DNA from: Microcaldota archaeon
Lineage (GTDB): Archaea > Micrarchaeota > Micrarchaeia > Anstonellales > J096
NCBI GenBank assembly: GCA_015522475.1
Contig: WAMF01000001.1
Location: 157,469-221,468 of the forward strand
Direction: 5' to 3'
Length of the DNA stretch: 64,000 nt
Below, in pieces: positions 36,291-45,579 of this stretch (positions are counted from its first letter, which is position 1; each line of letters begins with the position of its first letter). The notes under the pieces were generated by a model. It was not told where the DNA came from. It worked only from the letters and a program-made list of their open reading frames with translations, and did not search any database. Both the position numbers and the translations under genes were made by a program.

Positions 36291-37271
36291 ATGGCAGAAT
36301 TGAGCAACAAATTAAAGGCATTTGTAGAAGGGCAACTCCCTAAAGTGCTAAGAGAAACAAGCTTGGATGAGGGCATGGTTGATGCCCTTGAAGAGTATGT
36401 TATGAGAGGCGGCAAACGTATACGGCCTGTGTTGCTTTTGTTATCGGCGCGCCTCTTTTCAGATGAGCCCTCCTTTTACGATGACATTGCCTTAGCCCTT
36501 GAGCTCTTTCACAACTTCACACTTATCCACGATGATATAGAGGATGGCTCACCCTACAGAAGAGGCAAGCCAACGCTGCACATGCTCTATGGCGTGCCTG
36601 TAGCCATAAACCTAGGCGATGCCCTTCACATAGCTGTATGGGAGATTCTCACAAAAAAGGATTGGAAGGGCAAAGAAAGGCCTTTCTTTTCAGAAATTGG
36701 AAAAACATTCATGAATGTAGCAAAAGGTCAGCAGATAGAACTTACACTCATCCACGAGGAACGGCTGGATGTACCTTATGAGGAATATTATAGGCTTACA
36801 GAAAATAAGACGGGTGTTCTATTGGCTCTTTCACTAGCTCTGCCGAGCTTAGAGAAGGATGAGCGCGTCTATAGGGAGTTGTATGAAGCTACAAAAAAGC
36901 TTGGTGTAGCCTTCCAAATCCAAGATGACCTCCTAAACATAATGGGTGATTTTGAGAAGTACAAAAAGAAGATTGGCGATGATATAACAGAAGGTAAGAG
37001 GACACTCTTGGTGCTCTATGCCATAAAAAACTTCGAAGATACTAAGAGCGCTCGACTGAGAGAGCTTCTCCTAAAACACACAGAGGATGAGGCCGAGATA
37101 AAAGAAGCCATTGGCCTTATAAAAGAGAGTGGTGCAGTTGAGTTTGCTAAAGGAAAGGCTGAGAAGCTTATACAAGAGGCGCTGCCAAAGGTAGAGGCTT
37201 TATTGCCAGAGGGCGAGGCAAAGAAAGAAATTTTAGATATAATCCATTTCTTCATACATCGTGAGGTTTAA
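36291..37271 (+). CDS. Polyprenyl (geranylgeranyl-type) diphosphate synthase
   Basis: This enzyme extends isoprenoid chains by head-to-tail condensation, providing precursors of archaeal lipids. The first Asp-rich motif appears as LIHDDIEDGSPYRRGKPTLH, and the second as FQIQDDLLNIMGD. The substrate-binding GGKRIRP is near residue 38. At 326 residues it has the usual size. Chain length cannot be fixed from the sequence: the residues before the first motif (FHNFTLI) include Phe, which suggests short- to medium-chain products. The TATA box TTTAAAAA lies about 27 nt before the ATG, so the mRNA is likely leaderless. It diverges from the ACT gene. Confidence 0.92.
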   Translation: MAELSNKLKAFVEGQLPKVLRETSLDEGMVDALEEYVMRGGKRIRPVLLLLSARLFSDEPSFYDDIALALELFHNFTLIHDDIEDGSPYRRGKPTLHMLYGVPVAINLGDALHIAVWEILTKKDWKGKERPFFSEIGKTFMNVAKGQQIELTLIHEERLDVPYEEYYRLTENKTGVLLALSLALPSLEKDERVYRELYEATKKLGVAFQIQDDLLNIMGDFEKYKKKIGDDITEGKRTLLVLYAIKNFEDTKSARLRELLLKHTEDEAEIKEAIGLIKESGAVEFAKGKAEKLIQEALPKVEALLPEGEAKKEILDIIHFFIHREV

Positions 37272-37465
37272 GCACTACTACTCGTTGCTAACCCAAATTA
37301 AACGCAAACACAGTATACGACGTGGAATGTATGGTGGCAGATTGTACGTTAGGAAAATAATAGCTTATTCCTATCCTTTGACTATTATTTGCTTTAAATA
37401 CCAATTGGGCATTAATCAGGAGGGCCAAATACTCTTTCATATACCTGTAATTCGTCATTGCAGTC

Positions 37466-38689
37466 TTAAATGGCCTTTTTGACTAGAATCTTCCCAACTT
37501 CAGGTAGAAGCGTAAACACAAACCCCTTATACACAAGCCGATTTTTACCCTTACTCTTCTCTTCTATAAATTCGCCTATGGACTTCTCTTCGTGGCCCGA
37601 GAACTTTATGTGGAGGATTTTTCCTACATACTCCAAGCTCAAAGACTGCCTGAAGAGATACTTATCTTTGCCTATGGCTTTGTAGTCTTTGGCAACTTCA
37701 TCTAACTCGTCGTACATCTCGCCAACCAAATCCTCTAATATGTCCTTTATAGCAATAACTCCTTTTACAACTTTTTTCTCGCGTAGGCATATAGCTAAGA
37801 ATTGCTTCTGTCGTTTCATCTCTGTAAGCACCTTCGGAAGCGCATCCGAGCAGAAGACAAAAAGGGGCGAGCGCATAAGGGCCTTTACTCTCTTCTCTTT
37901 CCATCCATCTTTTATTGAGATGAACCTGAGCATCTCTTTTATGTTCACAACGCCGACAATATGTTCGCGTTTTTTCCTAAATATGGGGATGCGTGTGTGG
38001 GTGACCTTGTTGACTTTCATTTGCTCTAAAAGTTCTTCTAACGTCGTGTTTTCTTCCACAGCAAAAACTTCTGAGATAGGAACCATTACTGCTCTTGCTG
38101 TCGTATCTGCGAAGTCAAGGGCCCTTAAAATAATTTCTTTCTCGTTGGGTGCGACTTCCCCCTCCACGACACCTAACTTAACCATCTCTTCTATTTCATC
38201 TTCTGTAACACGTGGTGAAGATGTGATGGCTAGCTGTTTTTTCATCCAGTCTGACATCTCCTTATAAATGGTAACAAAGGGTGTCGACAACCAAACCCAA
38301 TCATAGAGGAGCATGATAACCGCTAATAAATAATCTTCTGATTTCGACGAAGCATAGAGCTTTGGAAAAATCTCGCCGAATGTTAATATGATTATTGTCA
38401 TAACAGCAGTGGCAAAGGCTATTCCCATACTACTCAAGAGCTCTAGAAATATGCCCGTCGCTATAGCCGTAGCGCCAATATTCGCTAGGTTGTTGCCTAA
38501 AAGAATGGCTATAAGTGTATCATCCAGCTTTTCCTTCAGCTCCAACACGAGCCGGCCTTTATTCCCCTTCTCTTTGGCCAACACACGCGCCCTAGCCAAA
38601 CTTATACTCATTATGGCAGTTTCACTCGACGAGAAAAAGGCTGATCCCAGCAGAAAGAACAAAAGCGTGCCTAGAGATATGAGATCCAC
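37466..38689 (-). CDS. CNNM/CorC-family membrane protein (DUF21-CBS-CorC)
   Basis: The order is standard. A DUF21/CNNM transmembrane domain (about 1-175) opens with FLLGSAFFSSSETAIMS and has helices through FGEIFPKLYA. Two CBS repeats (about 195-320, MVPISEVFAVE and RSPLFVFCSDALPK) follow, then a C-terminal CorC/HlyC domain (about 325-405). Family members are linked to Mg2+ or Co2+ handling. The frame could open at 38779, but the GTG at 38689 has GGGTG just before it and begins the first helix, so it is preferred. A GTTTTTAAG box lies about 40 nt upstream. Confidence 0.93.
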   Translation of the reverse strand: MDLISLGTLLFFLLGSAFFSSSETAIMSISLARARVLAKEKGNKGRLVLELKEKLDDTLIAILLGNNLANIGATAIATGIFLELLSSMGIAFATAVMTIIILTFGEIFPKLYASSKSEDYLLAVIMLLYDWVWLSTPFVTIYKEMSDWMKKQLAITSSPRVTEDEIEEMVKLGVVEGEVAPNEKEIILRALDFADTTARAVMVPISEVFAVEENTTLEELLEQMKVNKVTHTRIPIFRKKREHIVGVVNIKEMLRFISIKDGWKEKRVKALMRSPLFVFCSDALPKVLTEMKRQKQFLAICLREKKVVKGVIAIKDILEDLVGEMYDELDEVAKDYKAIGKDKYLFRQSLSLEYVGKILHIKFSGHEEKSIGEFIEEKSKGKNRLVYKGFVFTLLPEVGKILVKKAI

Positions 38690-38885
38690 TGTTCGAACAC
38701 CCGAATGTAAATGAAAAGCAAATCTTAAAAACAACAACCTTATTGATTCCCTCTTTTTGTTGATGATAAATAATGCCAAATATGTAAGTTCGATACAAGT
38801 GTAGAATCCATTTTTATAGATTTCCCTAAAGAATTAAGCTCTAGGAAACTCAGAATCGGTTGAAGTTTTGATGTGCTTTACTCGA

Positions 38886-38971
38886 GCAGGGGTCGCCAAG
38901 TTTGGTCAAAGGCGCTAGGTTGAGGGCCTAGTCCCGTAGTGGGTTCGTGGGTTCAAATCCCACCCCCTGCA
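38886..38971 (+). tRNA. tRNA-Leu (GAG anticodon)
   Basis: The acceptor GCAGGGG pairs with CCCCTGC, the discriminator is A, and the anticodon stem CTAGG/CCTAG holds the loop TTGAGGG, giving GAG for CTC/CTT. The long variable arm (about 13 nt, gtcccgtagtggg) marks a type II tRNA. The T arm is GTGGG-TTCAAAT-CCCAC. Confidence 0.95.
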
Positions 38972-39108
38972 TTCCTTTATACTTTTCCTTTGTTAATTGC
39001 TCTATCCCTCAATTTTACACCTGTATTGTGTGGGTACTTAGCTGATCCATGCTCTGCTGTTCTACCCAACCTGCATAAACATAAAAAGATTTCTATTCAT
39101 AGTGCTGC

Positions 39109-40998
39109 ATGCGAATCATCATTTTGCATTCTAACAGTATAGAGGTAGAGCCAAAAGAGAAGGCTGTAGCCGATGCCGATGCCGAAGCGAAGCCTTTTGA
39201 GGAGAAGGAATGCGCTGTTGCCTTTGTGGCAGCTGAAGAAGGCGATGAGGACATCGACGCTGTTGTCGATAAACTTGTCGAAGAAGTCAAAACATTTACA
39301 GACACAGTCAAAACAAACAGAGTCGTGCTTTATCCCTACGTCCATCTGACGTCAAAGCCCGCTCCTGCACGCATAGCGAAGAAATTAATGGATGTGGCTC
39401 TTCTCAAGTTGAAAAAGGTCGGCTTCGAAGCTGTGAAGGCACCTTTTGGGTGGTACAAGGCATTCATCATAAGTGTAAAGGGCCATCCTCTTTCTGAGCT
39501 AAGCAGGGAAATTCATGTGGGCGAGGCAGGAGAGAAAGGCGAGGCCGAAGAAGAGGAAGAGGAGGTAAGCCAAGCCCTGAAGGAAGAGGAAACCATAAAG
39601 AGCGAGTTCTTCATCTTCGATGGCGAGAAGCTTGTGCCAGGCTCAGAGTTTGACTTCTCAAAACACACGAATCTTAAAAAATTCTACGATTACGAGACGA
39701 AAAAGGTTAGGAGTTATGAGAAAAAGCCTCCGCACATAGAGCTTATGAAGAAGTTGGAGCTCGTCGGTTACGAACCGGGAAGCGACCCGGGAAACCTCCG
39801 GTTTTATCCAAAAGGCAAGCTCATAAAGGGCAGCTTAGAGGATTGGGTGACAAACATATGTCTAGATTTTGGAGCAAACGAGGTTGAGACACCCATCATG
39901 CTTGACATGGAACAACCCCAGCTCAAGAAGTACTTGCACAGGTTTCCCGCTCGTCAATATATTGTGCTCAGCGAGAAAAAGAGGCTGTTCCTCAGGTTTG
40001 CAGCCTGCTTTGGTCAATTCCTTATAGCACACGACGCGATTATAAGCTACAAAAACTTGCCGCTGAAGCTCTTCGAAATGACGCGCTACTCCTTTAGGAG
40101 GGAGCAGAGAGGCGAGCTAGCTGGCCTTAAGAGGCTAAGGGCCTTTACAATGCCGGACATGCATACATTTGTAAGAGATGAAGAGATGGCCAAAGACGAA
40201 TACAAAGCTCAATTCGAAAAGTCCGTTCAGATAATACAGGCACTCGGCCTTTGGGACAAGAGTGAAATAGGCTTTAGAGTAACCAAAGAGTTCTACGACA
40301 AACACAAAGAATGGCTCCATGAGGTGTTTGGCTATGCAAAGAAGCCCGTTTTAGTTGAGATGTGGAATAAGCGTTTCACATATTTCTCGCTGAAGTTTGA
40401 GATCAACTTTGTAGATGTCATGAATAAGGCAACAGCCCTTTCGACGGTTCAGATAGATGTAGAGAATGCAGAGCGTTTTGGCATTACGTACACTAACGAG
40501 AATGGCGAGAAGAAGTACCCACTTATACTCCACGCTAGTCTCAGCGGGGCCATAGAGCGTGTTATGTACGCTATTCTAGAAAACGCTGCTTATGAGATTG
40601 AAGCCGGCAAAAAACCCAGCTTACCTTTGTGGCTCTACCCAGTGCATCTCCGTTTTATTCCAAAGGACGCTCAACACGTTAGCAAAGCTGTAGAGTTAGC
40701 TGAGGCCTTGGAAGAAAAAGGCATACGCGTCGACGTAGACGATAGAGAAGAAAGCATAAGCAAAAGAATCATGCTGGCAGAGAAGGAATGGCTTCCTTTC
40801 ATTGTGGTCATCGGTGACAAAGAAGCACAAGCTACGCTTGAAACCAAGCTTTCTATAAGGGACAGGCTAAGCGGCGAGCGCGAGATGAGCTTGGATGAGC
40901 TAGCCGAAGAGATACTACAAAAGTGCGAAGGTTATCCTCTAAAGAAGAGGACATATCCTATGCTTCTCTCTAAGAAGCCCATATTCGAGCAAGCATGA
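39109..40998 (+). CDS. thrS: Threonyl-tRNA synthetase, archaeal type
   Basis: The N-terminal 150 residues form the archaeal D-aminoacyl-tRNA-deacylase-like editing domain (MRIIILHSNSIEVE at the start). The class II core includes the motif 2 region RYSFRREQRGELAGLKRLR and the zinc-binding residues. A C-terminal anticodon-binding domain (about 520-629) ends the protein. A glutamate-rich linker near residue 145 is longer than usual. The ATG is 25 nt from ATAAAAAG, consistent with a leaderless mRNA. The product charges tRNA-Thr and removes mischarged Ser. Confidence 0.96.
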   Translation: MRIIILHSNSIEVEPKEKAVADADAEAKPFEEKECAVAFVAAEEGDEDIDAVVDKLVEEVKTFTDTVKTNRVVLYPYVHLTSKPAPARIAKKLMDVALLKLKKVGFEAVKAPFGWYKAFIISVKGHPLSELSREIHVGEAGEKGEAEEEEEEVSQALKEEETIKSEFFIFDGEKLVPGSEFDFSKHTNLKKFYDYETKKVRSYEKKPPHIELMKKLELVGYEPGSDPGNLRFYPKGKLIKGSLEDWVTNICLDFGANEVETPIMLDMEQPQLKKYLHRFPARQYIVLSEKKRLFLRFAACFGQFLIAHDAIISYKNLPLKLFEMTRYSFRREQRGELAGLKRLRAFTMPDMHTFVRDEEMAKDEYKAQFEKSVQIIQALGLWDKSEIGFRVTKEFYDKHKEWLHEVFGYAKKPVLVEMWNKRFTYFSLKFEINFVDVMNKATALSTVQIDVENAERFGITYTNENGEKKYPLILHASLSGAIERVMYAILENAAYEIEAGKKPSLPLWLYPVHLRFIPKDAQHVSKAVELAEALEEKGIRVDVDDREESISKRIMLAEKEWLPFIVVIGDKEAQATLETKLSIRDRLSGEREMSLDELAEEILQKCEGYPLKKRTYPMLLSKKPIFEQA

Positions 40999-41049
40999 GA
41001 CGGAGAGAAGAGGGGATATATACTACATTGAAAATCAAAGAGGGCAAAC

Positions 41050-41307
41050 ATGCTATTCTTAAAGGATAAGCCCGCGTTGCTTCTGCTTAAAATAAAAGAG
41101 GCTCAAAAACCCATACATATTTCAGAGCTTGCTAGGCAGGCGGGCGTCACATATGTATATGCCACAAGCTTCCTTAGAATGCTAGAGAGTGTAGGGGTTG
41201 TCCAATTTGTAAAAAAAGGCAAGCTGAAGATTGTAGAACTGACAGATAAAGGGCGTGCTTTAGCAGACGCTATAGACGCCGCAAAGAAAGCAGAAGAGAA
41301 CATGTAA
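41050..41307 (+). CDS. Small winged-helix regulator
   Basis: This 85-residue protein has a winged-helix/MarR-like fold. The helix-turn-helix is KPIHISELARQAGVTYVYA and the wing is VQFVKKGKLKIVELTDKG. Similar small regulators are common in archaea and their targets are unknown. A gagggc site lies just before the ATG, about 50 bp after thrS on the same strand, so read-through from thrS is likely. Confidence 0.82.
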   Translation: MLFLKDKPALLLLKIKEAQKPIHISELARQAGVTYVYATSFLRMLESVGVVQFVKKGKLKIVELTDKGRALADAIDAAKKAEENM

Positions 41308-41458
41308 GTAAAGCGGCCGGCCCAGCAGGCTTTGCCAGAACCATAAGCCTTACAGTTATATACGTGCCACGGATAGATCGCTGCGTTCTTTCCTCAATGT
41401 GGCGCAGCATATTCCCAATTCTCGCTCTCCCTTTGCGCCCATTTGACTCCTTCGATCT

Positions 41459-42124
41459 CTATACTTTAACACCATTCTTAGTTATGGAGAAGGGGATAGG
41501 GTCGAGAGGGTTGGGTATGCCCTCTGCCTTAACAATGCGCATCCACCTATTTGTCGAAGAGGAAAAATCATAATTCAGCGTTAGCCAATTATCTGCAAAC
41601 GTCTCAAAACGCCAGCTGGAGGGAGCATACTCTTGGTGCGTTTTTGGCTGTGCGCCGTCGGATAAAACAAGAATGTCTGTTTGCCATTCCTTCATGCGCT
41701 CCACGACTTTTGCAAACAAAGCCGTTCTGTCAAATTCGTCCTTTGCACTTAAAGCCAGAGGCATGATAGAGTCTATAACTACTTTTGTCACGTCGTATTT
41801 TTTTATGAGGGCTTTGAGCGGGTTTGCTGGAGCTGTAAACTGGCTTATCTCGTGGTAAGGGTAGTCTATAACCATGATTGTGCCCATTTCAAAGTATTCT
41901 TCTATGTTCCACGTGAACGTTGAGAAAGCCTTTTCTATGTCTGCCTTCGTTTGCTCGAGGACGATGTATATGGCTCGATGCCCTAATTTGACGTTGTTGA
42001 TTAATATATTCATAGCAAGCGTGGATTTGCCAACACCTGTTGGTCCAGATACAAGGGTTATGGTTTCGTCTAAAAACCCGCCGCCCAATAGCTTATCCAA
42101 CTTCGAAAGACCCGTCTTAAACAT
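41459..42124 (-). CDS. KaiC/RadA-like ATPase
   Basis: This is a single-domain RecA-fold ATPase of 221 residues. The start motif GLSKLDKLLGGGF is followed by Walker A GPTGVGKS (near residue 27). Walker B is VVIDSIMP and the sensor strand is TDILVLSDG. Single KaiC domains are widespread signalling or assembly ATPases in archaea. One option is a relative of FlaH/ArlH, but no archaellum gene is present here. A GGTGAT ribosome site precedes the ATG. It runs convergently with the winged-helix gene. Confidence 0.88.
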   Translation of the reverse strand: MFKTGLSKLDKLLGGGFLDETITLVSGPTGVGKSTLAMNILINNVKLGHRAIYIVLEQTKADIEKAFSTFTWNIEEYFEMGTIMVIDYPYHEISQFTAPANPLKALIKKYDVTKVVIDSIMPLALSAKDEFDRTALFAKVVERMKEWQTDILVLSDGAQPKTHQEYAPSSWRFETFADNWLTLNYDFSSSTNRWMRIVKAEGIPNPLDPIPFSITKNGVKV

Positions 42125-42188
42125 ACAATCACCTTGGCCCCCTTGCTTACTGTTGCTTTACCGCTTTGCTACATTTCCTTGCTACATT

Positions 42189-42776
42189 TTATTTATCTGA
42201 CTCTTCGTCATTTTCTTTACCTTTTCTATCTTTGCTCTCATCCCCAGCATTTAAAAGCTTTTTGCCCAGCTCTTCCCTTTGCTTTAGCATTCGCTCTACA
42301 TGGGCTTTCTCTTGAGGTGAAAGCGTTTTTTCGTACATTTTGACCTTCATGTCATAGAGCACTTCGGATATGAATAGTGCTGTTTCCATGATAGTATTCG
42401 CGTCGAGCTCCATTTTTTCTGGTTTTACTATTTCTACAGAGAGTGGTGTGTACTTTGCCACGAACTGCATGAAGCTGACATAGTCTTTGAAAAGCACCGC
42501 AGACATGACATATGAAGAGAATACACCCTCTTCTTCCATAGGTTTTTCAATGGTCGATACAGCGAATACGACACCCTCTTCTTTGTCCAGCGTCGATGTG
42601 AAGCCCACAGCTAAGTTGTTGAGGCCTTCTTCTGACTTCGCGTGAATGTCAAAGTAAAGCTTAGCTAATATGCCGCCTCTTTTGACGACTTCGTCTGCCC
42701 TTTCCATAAGGCTCTTGTTCTCTTGCATCTTCCCACCTTTGCCAGCTTTGCTCTCATCCTGTTTCTCTTCTGCCAT
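42189..42776 (-). CDS. Uncharacterised acidic protein
   Basis: The 195 residues include a charged N-terminal segment, a mixed alpha/beta middle (about 40-140) and a Lys/Glu/Asp tail. No family is recognised. The ATG at 42776 has TTTTTTATAG about 26 nt upstream and is preferred to the upstream GTG/ATG of the longer frame. It precedes the KaiC-like gene on the same strand with a 64-bp gap, so both may share a transcript and function. Confidence 0.72.
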   Translation of the reverse strand: MAEEKQDESKAGKGGKMQENKSLMERADEVVKRGGILAKLYFDIHAKSEEGLNNLAVGFTSTLDKEEGVVFAVSTIEKPMEEEGVFSSYVMSAVLFKDYVSFMQFVAKYTPLSVEIVKPEKMELDANTIMETALFISEVLYDMKVKMYEKTLSPQEKAHVERMLKQREELGKKLLNAGDESKDRKGKENDEESDK

Positions 42777-42836
42777 GTGCCTAATTGAAAAGTACACTAT
42801 AAAAAACGTATGGTGTAAAAGGGCAAGGAGATAAAT

Positions 42837-42858
42837 AAGTAACTAGCAGGAGTTACTT
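42837..42858. promoter_or_regulatory. Inverted repeat in a divergent promoter region
   Basis: AAGTAAC and GTTACTT form perfect 7-bp arms around an 8-nt spacer, between the acidic-protein gene and dys. The symmetry and position suggest an operator for a dimeric regulator. Confidence 0.35.
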
Positions 42859-42900
42859 GCTATTCATCTGCCACTAAAGTTAGAATTGCATATAGGATAA

Positions 42901-43944
42901 GTGAGTATGGGGGATAAAATGGTCGAAAATACAGAGAAAGAAGGTAAGCAAGGGTTCCAAGAAGGTGCCTTAAGGCCCGTTAAGGATGTGCATTCTTTTG
43001 AGGAGTACTTGTCAAATATTGCAGACGTTGGCTTTCAGTCGACGCAGATAGGCCGAGCAGCCGCCGTCCTTAAGCAGATGCTTATGCTCGAAGATAATGG
43101 AGAAAATGCTAGGGGGAGCAAAGGATATGAGTGGGAACAGAAGCGCGAAATCACGACGTACCTTGCTTTTACAGCGAACATGGTTGCATCGGGTATGAGA
43201 GGATTGTTGGCAAAGCTCGTCCAAAAAAAGTTATTTGACGTCATAATAACAACGGGCGGAGCCATAGAGCACGACGTTATGAAGACATTCACCAACTACT
43301 ACCTTATAGATTTCGCATCCAACGATACGCAACTCCACAAGAGGGAAATGAATCGCATAGGCAACATTGGCGTGAAAACAGAGAGTTACATTCGACTGGA
43401 AGAGATCTGCAAAGAAGTGTTGGCAAAAGAATATGAAAGGGCAAGAGGCACGACACCGTCTGATTTAAGCGCAGCTCTGGGCAAGTACATAGATGAACAT
43501 GCAAGCGAAGAGGCAAAGGAAGGTTCTTTTGTCTATTGGGCATACAAACATGGCATACCTATTTTCTCTCCTGGCATAACAGACAGCGCCATGGGTCTCC
43601 AACTCTACTTCTTTAAGCAGCAGTACGCGGACTTTACGCTCGACGTTACGGGCGACATGAAGAAGCTAGCTAATATAACCCTCAACGCAGAGAAAACAGG
43701 AGCCCTTATACTCGGTGGAGGCATAAGCAAGCATCACACCATAGGTGTGAACATAGCCAGAGGCGGTTTGGACTATGCCATATATGTGAGCACGGCAAGC
43801 GAGTTCGACGGCTCGTTGAGTGGAGCTAGAAGCAGCGAAGCCATAAGTTGGGGGAAAATAAAAGAAAAAGCCAGACACGTGGATGTGTACGGAGAAGTAA
43901 GTGTTGTCCTTCCTCTTCTTTTGAAAGCAGCGGGCATACTCTAA
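42901..43944 (+). CDS. dys: Deoxyhypusine synthase
   Basis: The enzyme transfers a butylamine group from spermidine to a lysine of aIF5A, the first step of hypusine formation. The NAD-binding and substrate parts are clear: IITTGGAIEHDVMK near residue 120, FSPGITDSAMG near residue 225 and ILGGGISKHH near residue 280. The catalytic Lys lies in SEAISWGKI near residue 330. At 347 residues the length is normal. The frame opens at a GTG with an ATG two codons later (42907); either could be used. No aIF5A gene is in the window. Confidence 0.95.
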   Translation: MSMGDKMVENTEKEGKQGFQEGALRPVKDVHSFEEYLSNIADVGFQSTQIGRAAAVLKQMLMLEDNGENARGSKGYEWEQKREITTYLAFTANMVASGMRGLLAKLVQKKLFDVIITTGGAIEHDVMKTFTNYYLIDFASNDTQLHKREMNRIGNIGVKTESYIRLEEICKEVLAKEYERARGTTPSDLSAALGKYIDEHASEEAKEGSFVYWAYKHGIPIFSPGITDSAMGLQLYFFKQQYADFTLDVTGDMKKLANITLNAEKTGALILGGGISKHHTIGVNIARGGLDYAIYVSTASEFDGSLSGARSSEAISWGKIKEKARHVDVYGEVSVVLPLLLKAAGIL

Positions 43945-44030
43945 ACAATTCCTTAGCTTTATTCTCAGTCTAAAAAAGCACTACAAATATACAGAATAAG
44001 TGGAAGTGAACGCAAAATATGTAGGCGAAG

Positions 44031-45548
44031 ATGGGGAGCCAATTAAATAAACTACTCTATAAATTCACAAAGATGGTCAAACACATGGACATGGAAGCAC
44101 ATGCTACACATCTAGACCAGCGAGGGCAAAACAGCGACCGGGATAAAGGGCAGGAGAAAGAGAATGGGCAAGGAAAAGGACAAGAGGAGGCGGGAAGCCT
44201 TAGAACCAAGCTTGAGAGAATAAAGAGAGATGCTCAAAAGGTTAGAGAGCTCATATTGAGCATGGATGAGCCCTTTATCATTCATCATTACGATGCAGAT
44301 GGCATATCCGCTGGCTCTATTGTATACGACACATTGATAAAAGCGGGGAAAAAACCAAAGATTGAGATGTACGAAGGTTTAGCTGAAGAAGATGTGAGCA
44401 ACATAGCTAGAGAGCACGAAGAAGTTGTCATAGTAGATTTGGGTTCGCATGTAGAGAACTTAGACGAGATAAAAAGCGTAGCTATTATAGACCACCATCA
44501 ACCCAATGAGCATGCAAAAAAGCAAGAGGGCTTCTTCAACCCTTGGCAGTACGGCATAGATGGCACAGTCTCTGCCTCTAGCTCTACAATGGCTTGGTTT
44601 GTATTCAGAAATAGAACTTATCTGTCGCTCGTCGGGGCAGCAGGCGATGTCCAAACGCCTTTTGAGGGATTGAACCGCTACATATTGGAAAACAACAAAG
44701 ACATATTCGACGTGAGATTTGACTTAACTCTTTATGGCAGAGAATCTAGAGACCTTATCACATTCTTTACAAACAACTACGAGTACTATATGGAAGGCTT
44801 GACTGGAAACAGGAATGGCGTGCGGAGTTTCCTTAGAGCTATAGGCATAAGTGATTCGGAGATGCGCAAGAGTTACGAGGCGCTTGCCGAAGAGAAAAAA
44901 GCCAAAATACGAAGAGAACTTGTGAAGCTGCTCATATACACAGAAAAAACAGAGTACATAGAGAATATATTCGGAGAAGTTTACACTATAAAGGCGGATG
45001 TACCCCGTAAGGATGTGCGCGAATACGCTACGCTTCTCAATGCATGCGGCAGATACAAGCTGGGCAGGATGGGAAGAAGCATAGCCCTCAACGAGCCCTT
45101 CGACGAAAAGAGCCTGACGCGCCTCTTAAACAGGCACAAGAAAAACGTCAGAGCTGGCATTGAATTTGCTAAAAACATATTCAAAGACACGGGCCAACTT
45201 GTCATTATAGACGGGCGGGGTAATATAGACTACAGCATTATAGGCATAGTCTGTGGCGCCCTCCAATACAAATGGCCTAGCAAACTCGTTTTAGGCTTAG
45301 CTAACAAAAACGACGTTGTAAAAATAAGCATGCGCGGCAGCTTTGAAAGACAAGCTATCAACATAGGCCAGTTATTAAGTGAAGTTGCTGAAGAAGTTGG
45401 GGGTAGTGGCGGCGGCCACATAAAGGCAGGTGGAGCTGAAATCCCTAAGCACAAAGTCCAAGAGTTCATAGAAGCCGTGGAGAGAAGAGTGCGTGAGGTT
45501 ACTGAAGAGAAGACAAAGGGTGAAGCTGAAAGCAACAATAGGAGATAA
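44031..45548 (+). CDS. DHH-family RecJ-like (GAN-type) nuclease
   Basis: The DHH domain has IHHYDADGISAGS near residue 82, IVDLGSH near 133 and DHHQP near 155, all the metal-binding acidic/His positions. The DHHA1 domain has GGSGGGHIKAGGAEI near residue 470. Archaeal RecJ/GAN proteins associate with GINS and CMG and act as 5'-3' single-strand exonucleases. Catalytic residues are kept, so activity rather than a Cdc45-like inactive role is likely. The first 60 residues are a charged, low-complexity extension not found in most relatives (many Gln/Gly/Glu). pheT follows about 30 bp downstream. Confidence 0.9.
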   Translation: MGSQLNKLLYKFTKMVKHMDMEAHATHLDQRGQNSDRDKGQEKENGQGKGQEEAGSLRTKLERIKRDAQKVRELILSMDEPFIIHHYDADGISAGSIVYDTLIKAGKKPKIEMYEGLAEEDVSNIAREHEEVVIVDLGSHVENLDEIKSVAIIDHHQPNEHAKKQEGFFNPWQYGIDGTVSASSSTMAWFVFRNRTYLSLVGAAGDVQTPFEGLNRYILENNKDIFDVRFDLTLYGRESRDLITFFTNNYEYYMEGLTGNRNGVRSFLRAIGISDSEMRKSYEALAEEKKAKIRRELVKLLIYTEKTEYIENIFGEVYTIKADVPRKDVREYATLLNACGRYKLGRMGRSIALNEPFDEKSLTRLLNRHKKNVRAGIEFAKNIFKDTGQLVIIDGRGNIDYSIIGIVCGALQYKWPSKLVLGLANKNDVVKISMRGSFERQAINIGQLLSEVAEEVGGSGGGHIKAGGAEIPKHKVQEFIEAVERRVREVTEEKTKGEAESNNRR

Positions 45549-45579
45549 CGCTTAAAATGTTTTGTAAGAAAAGCCCTAC

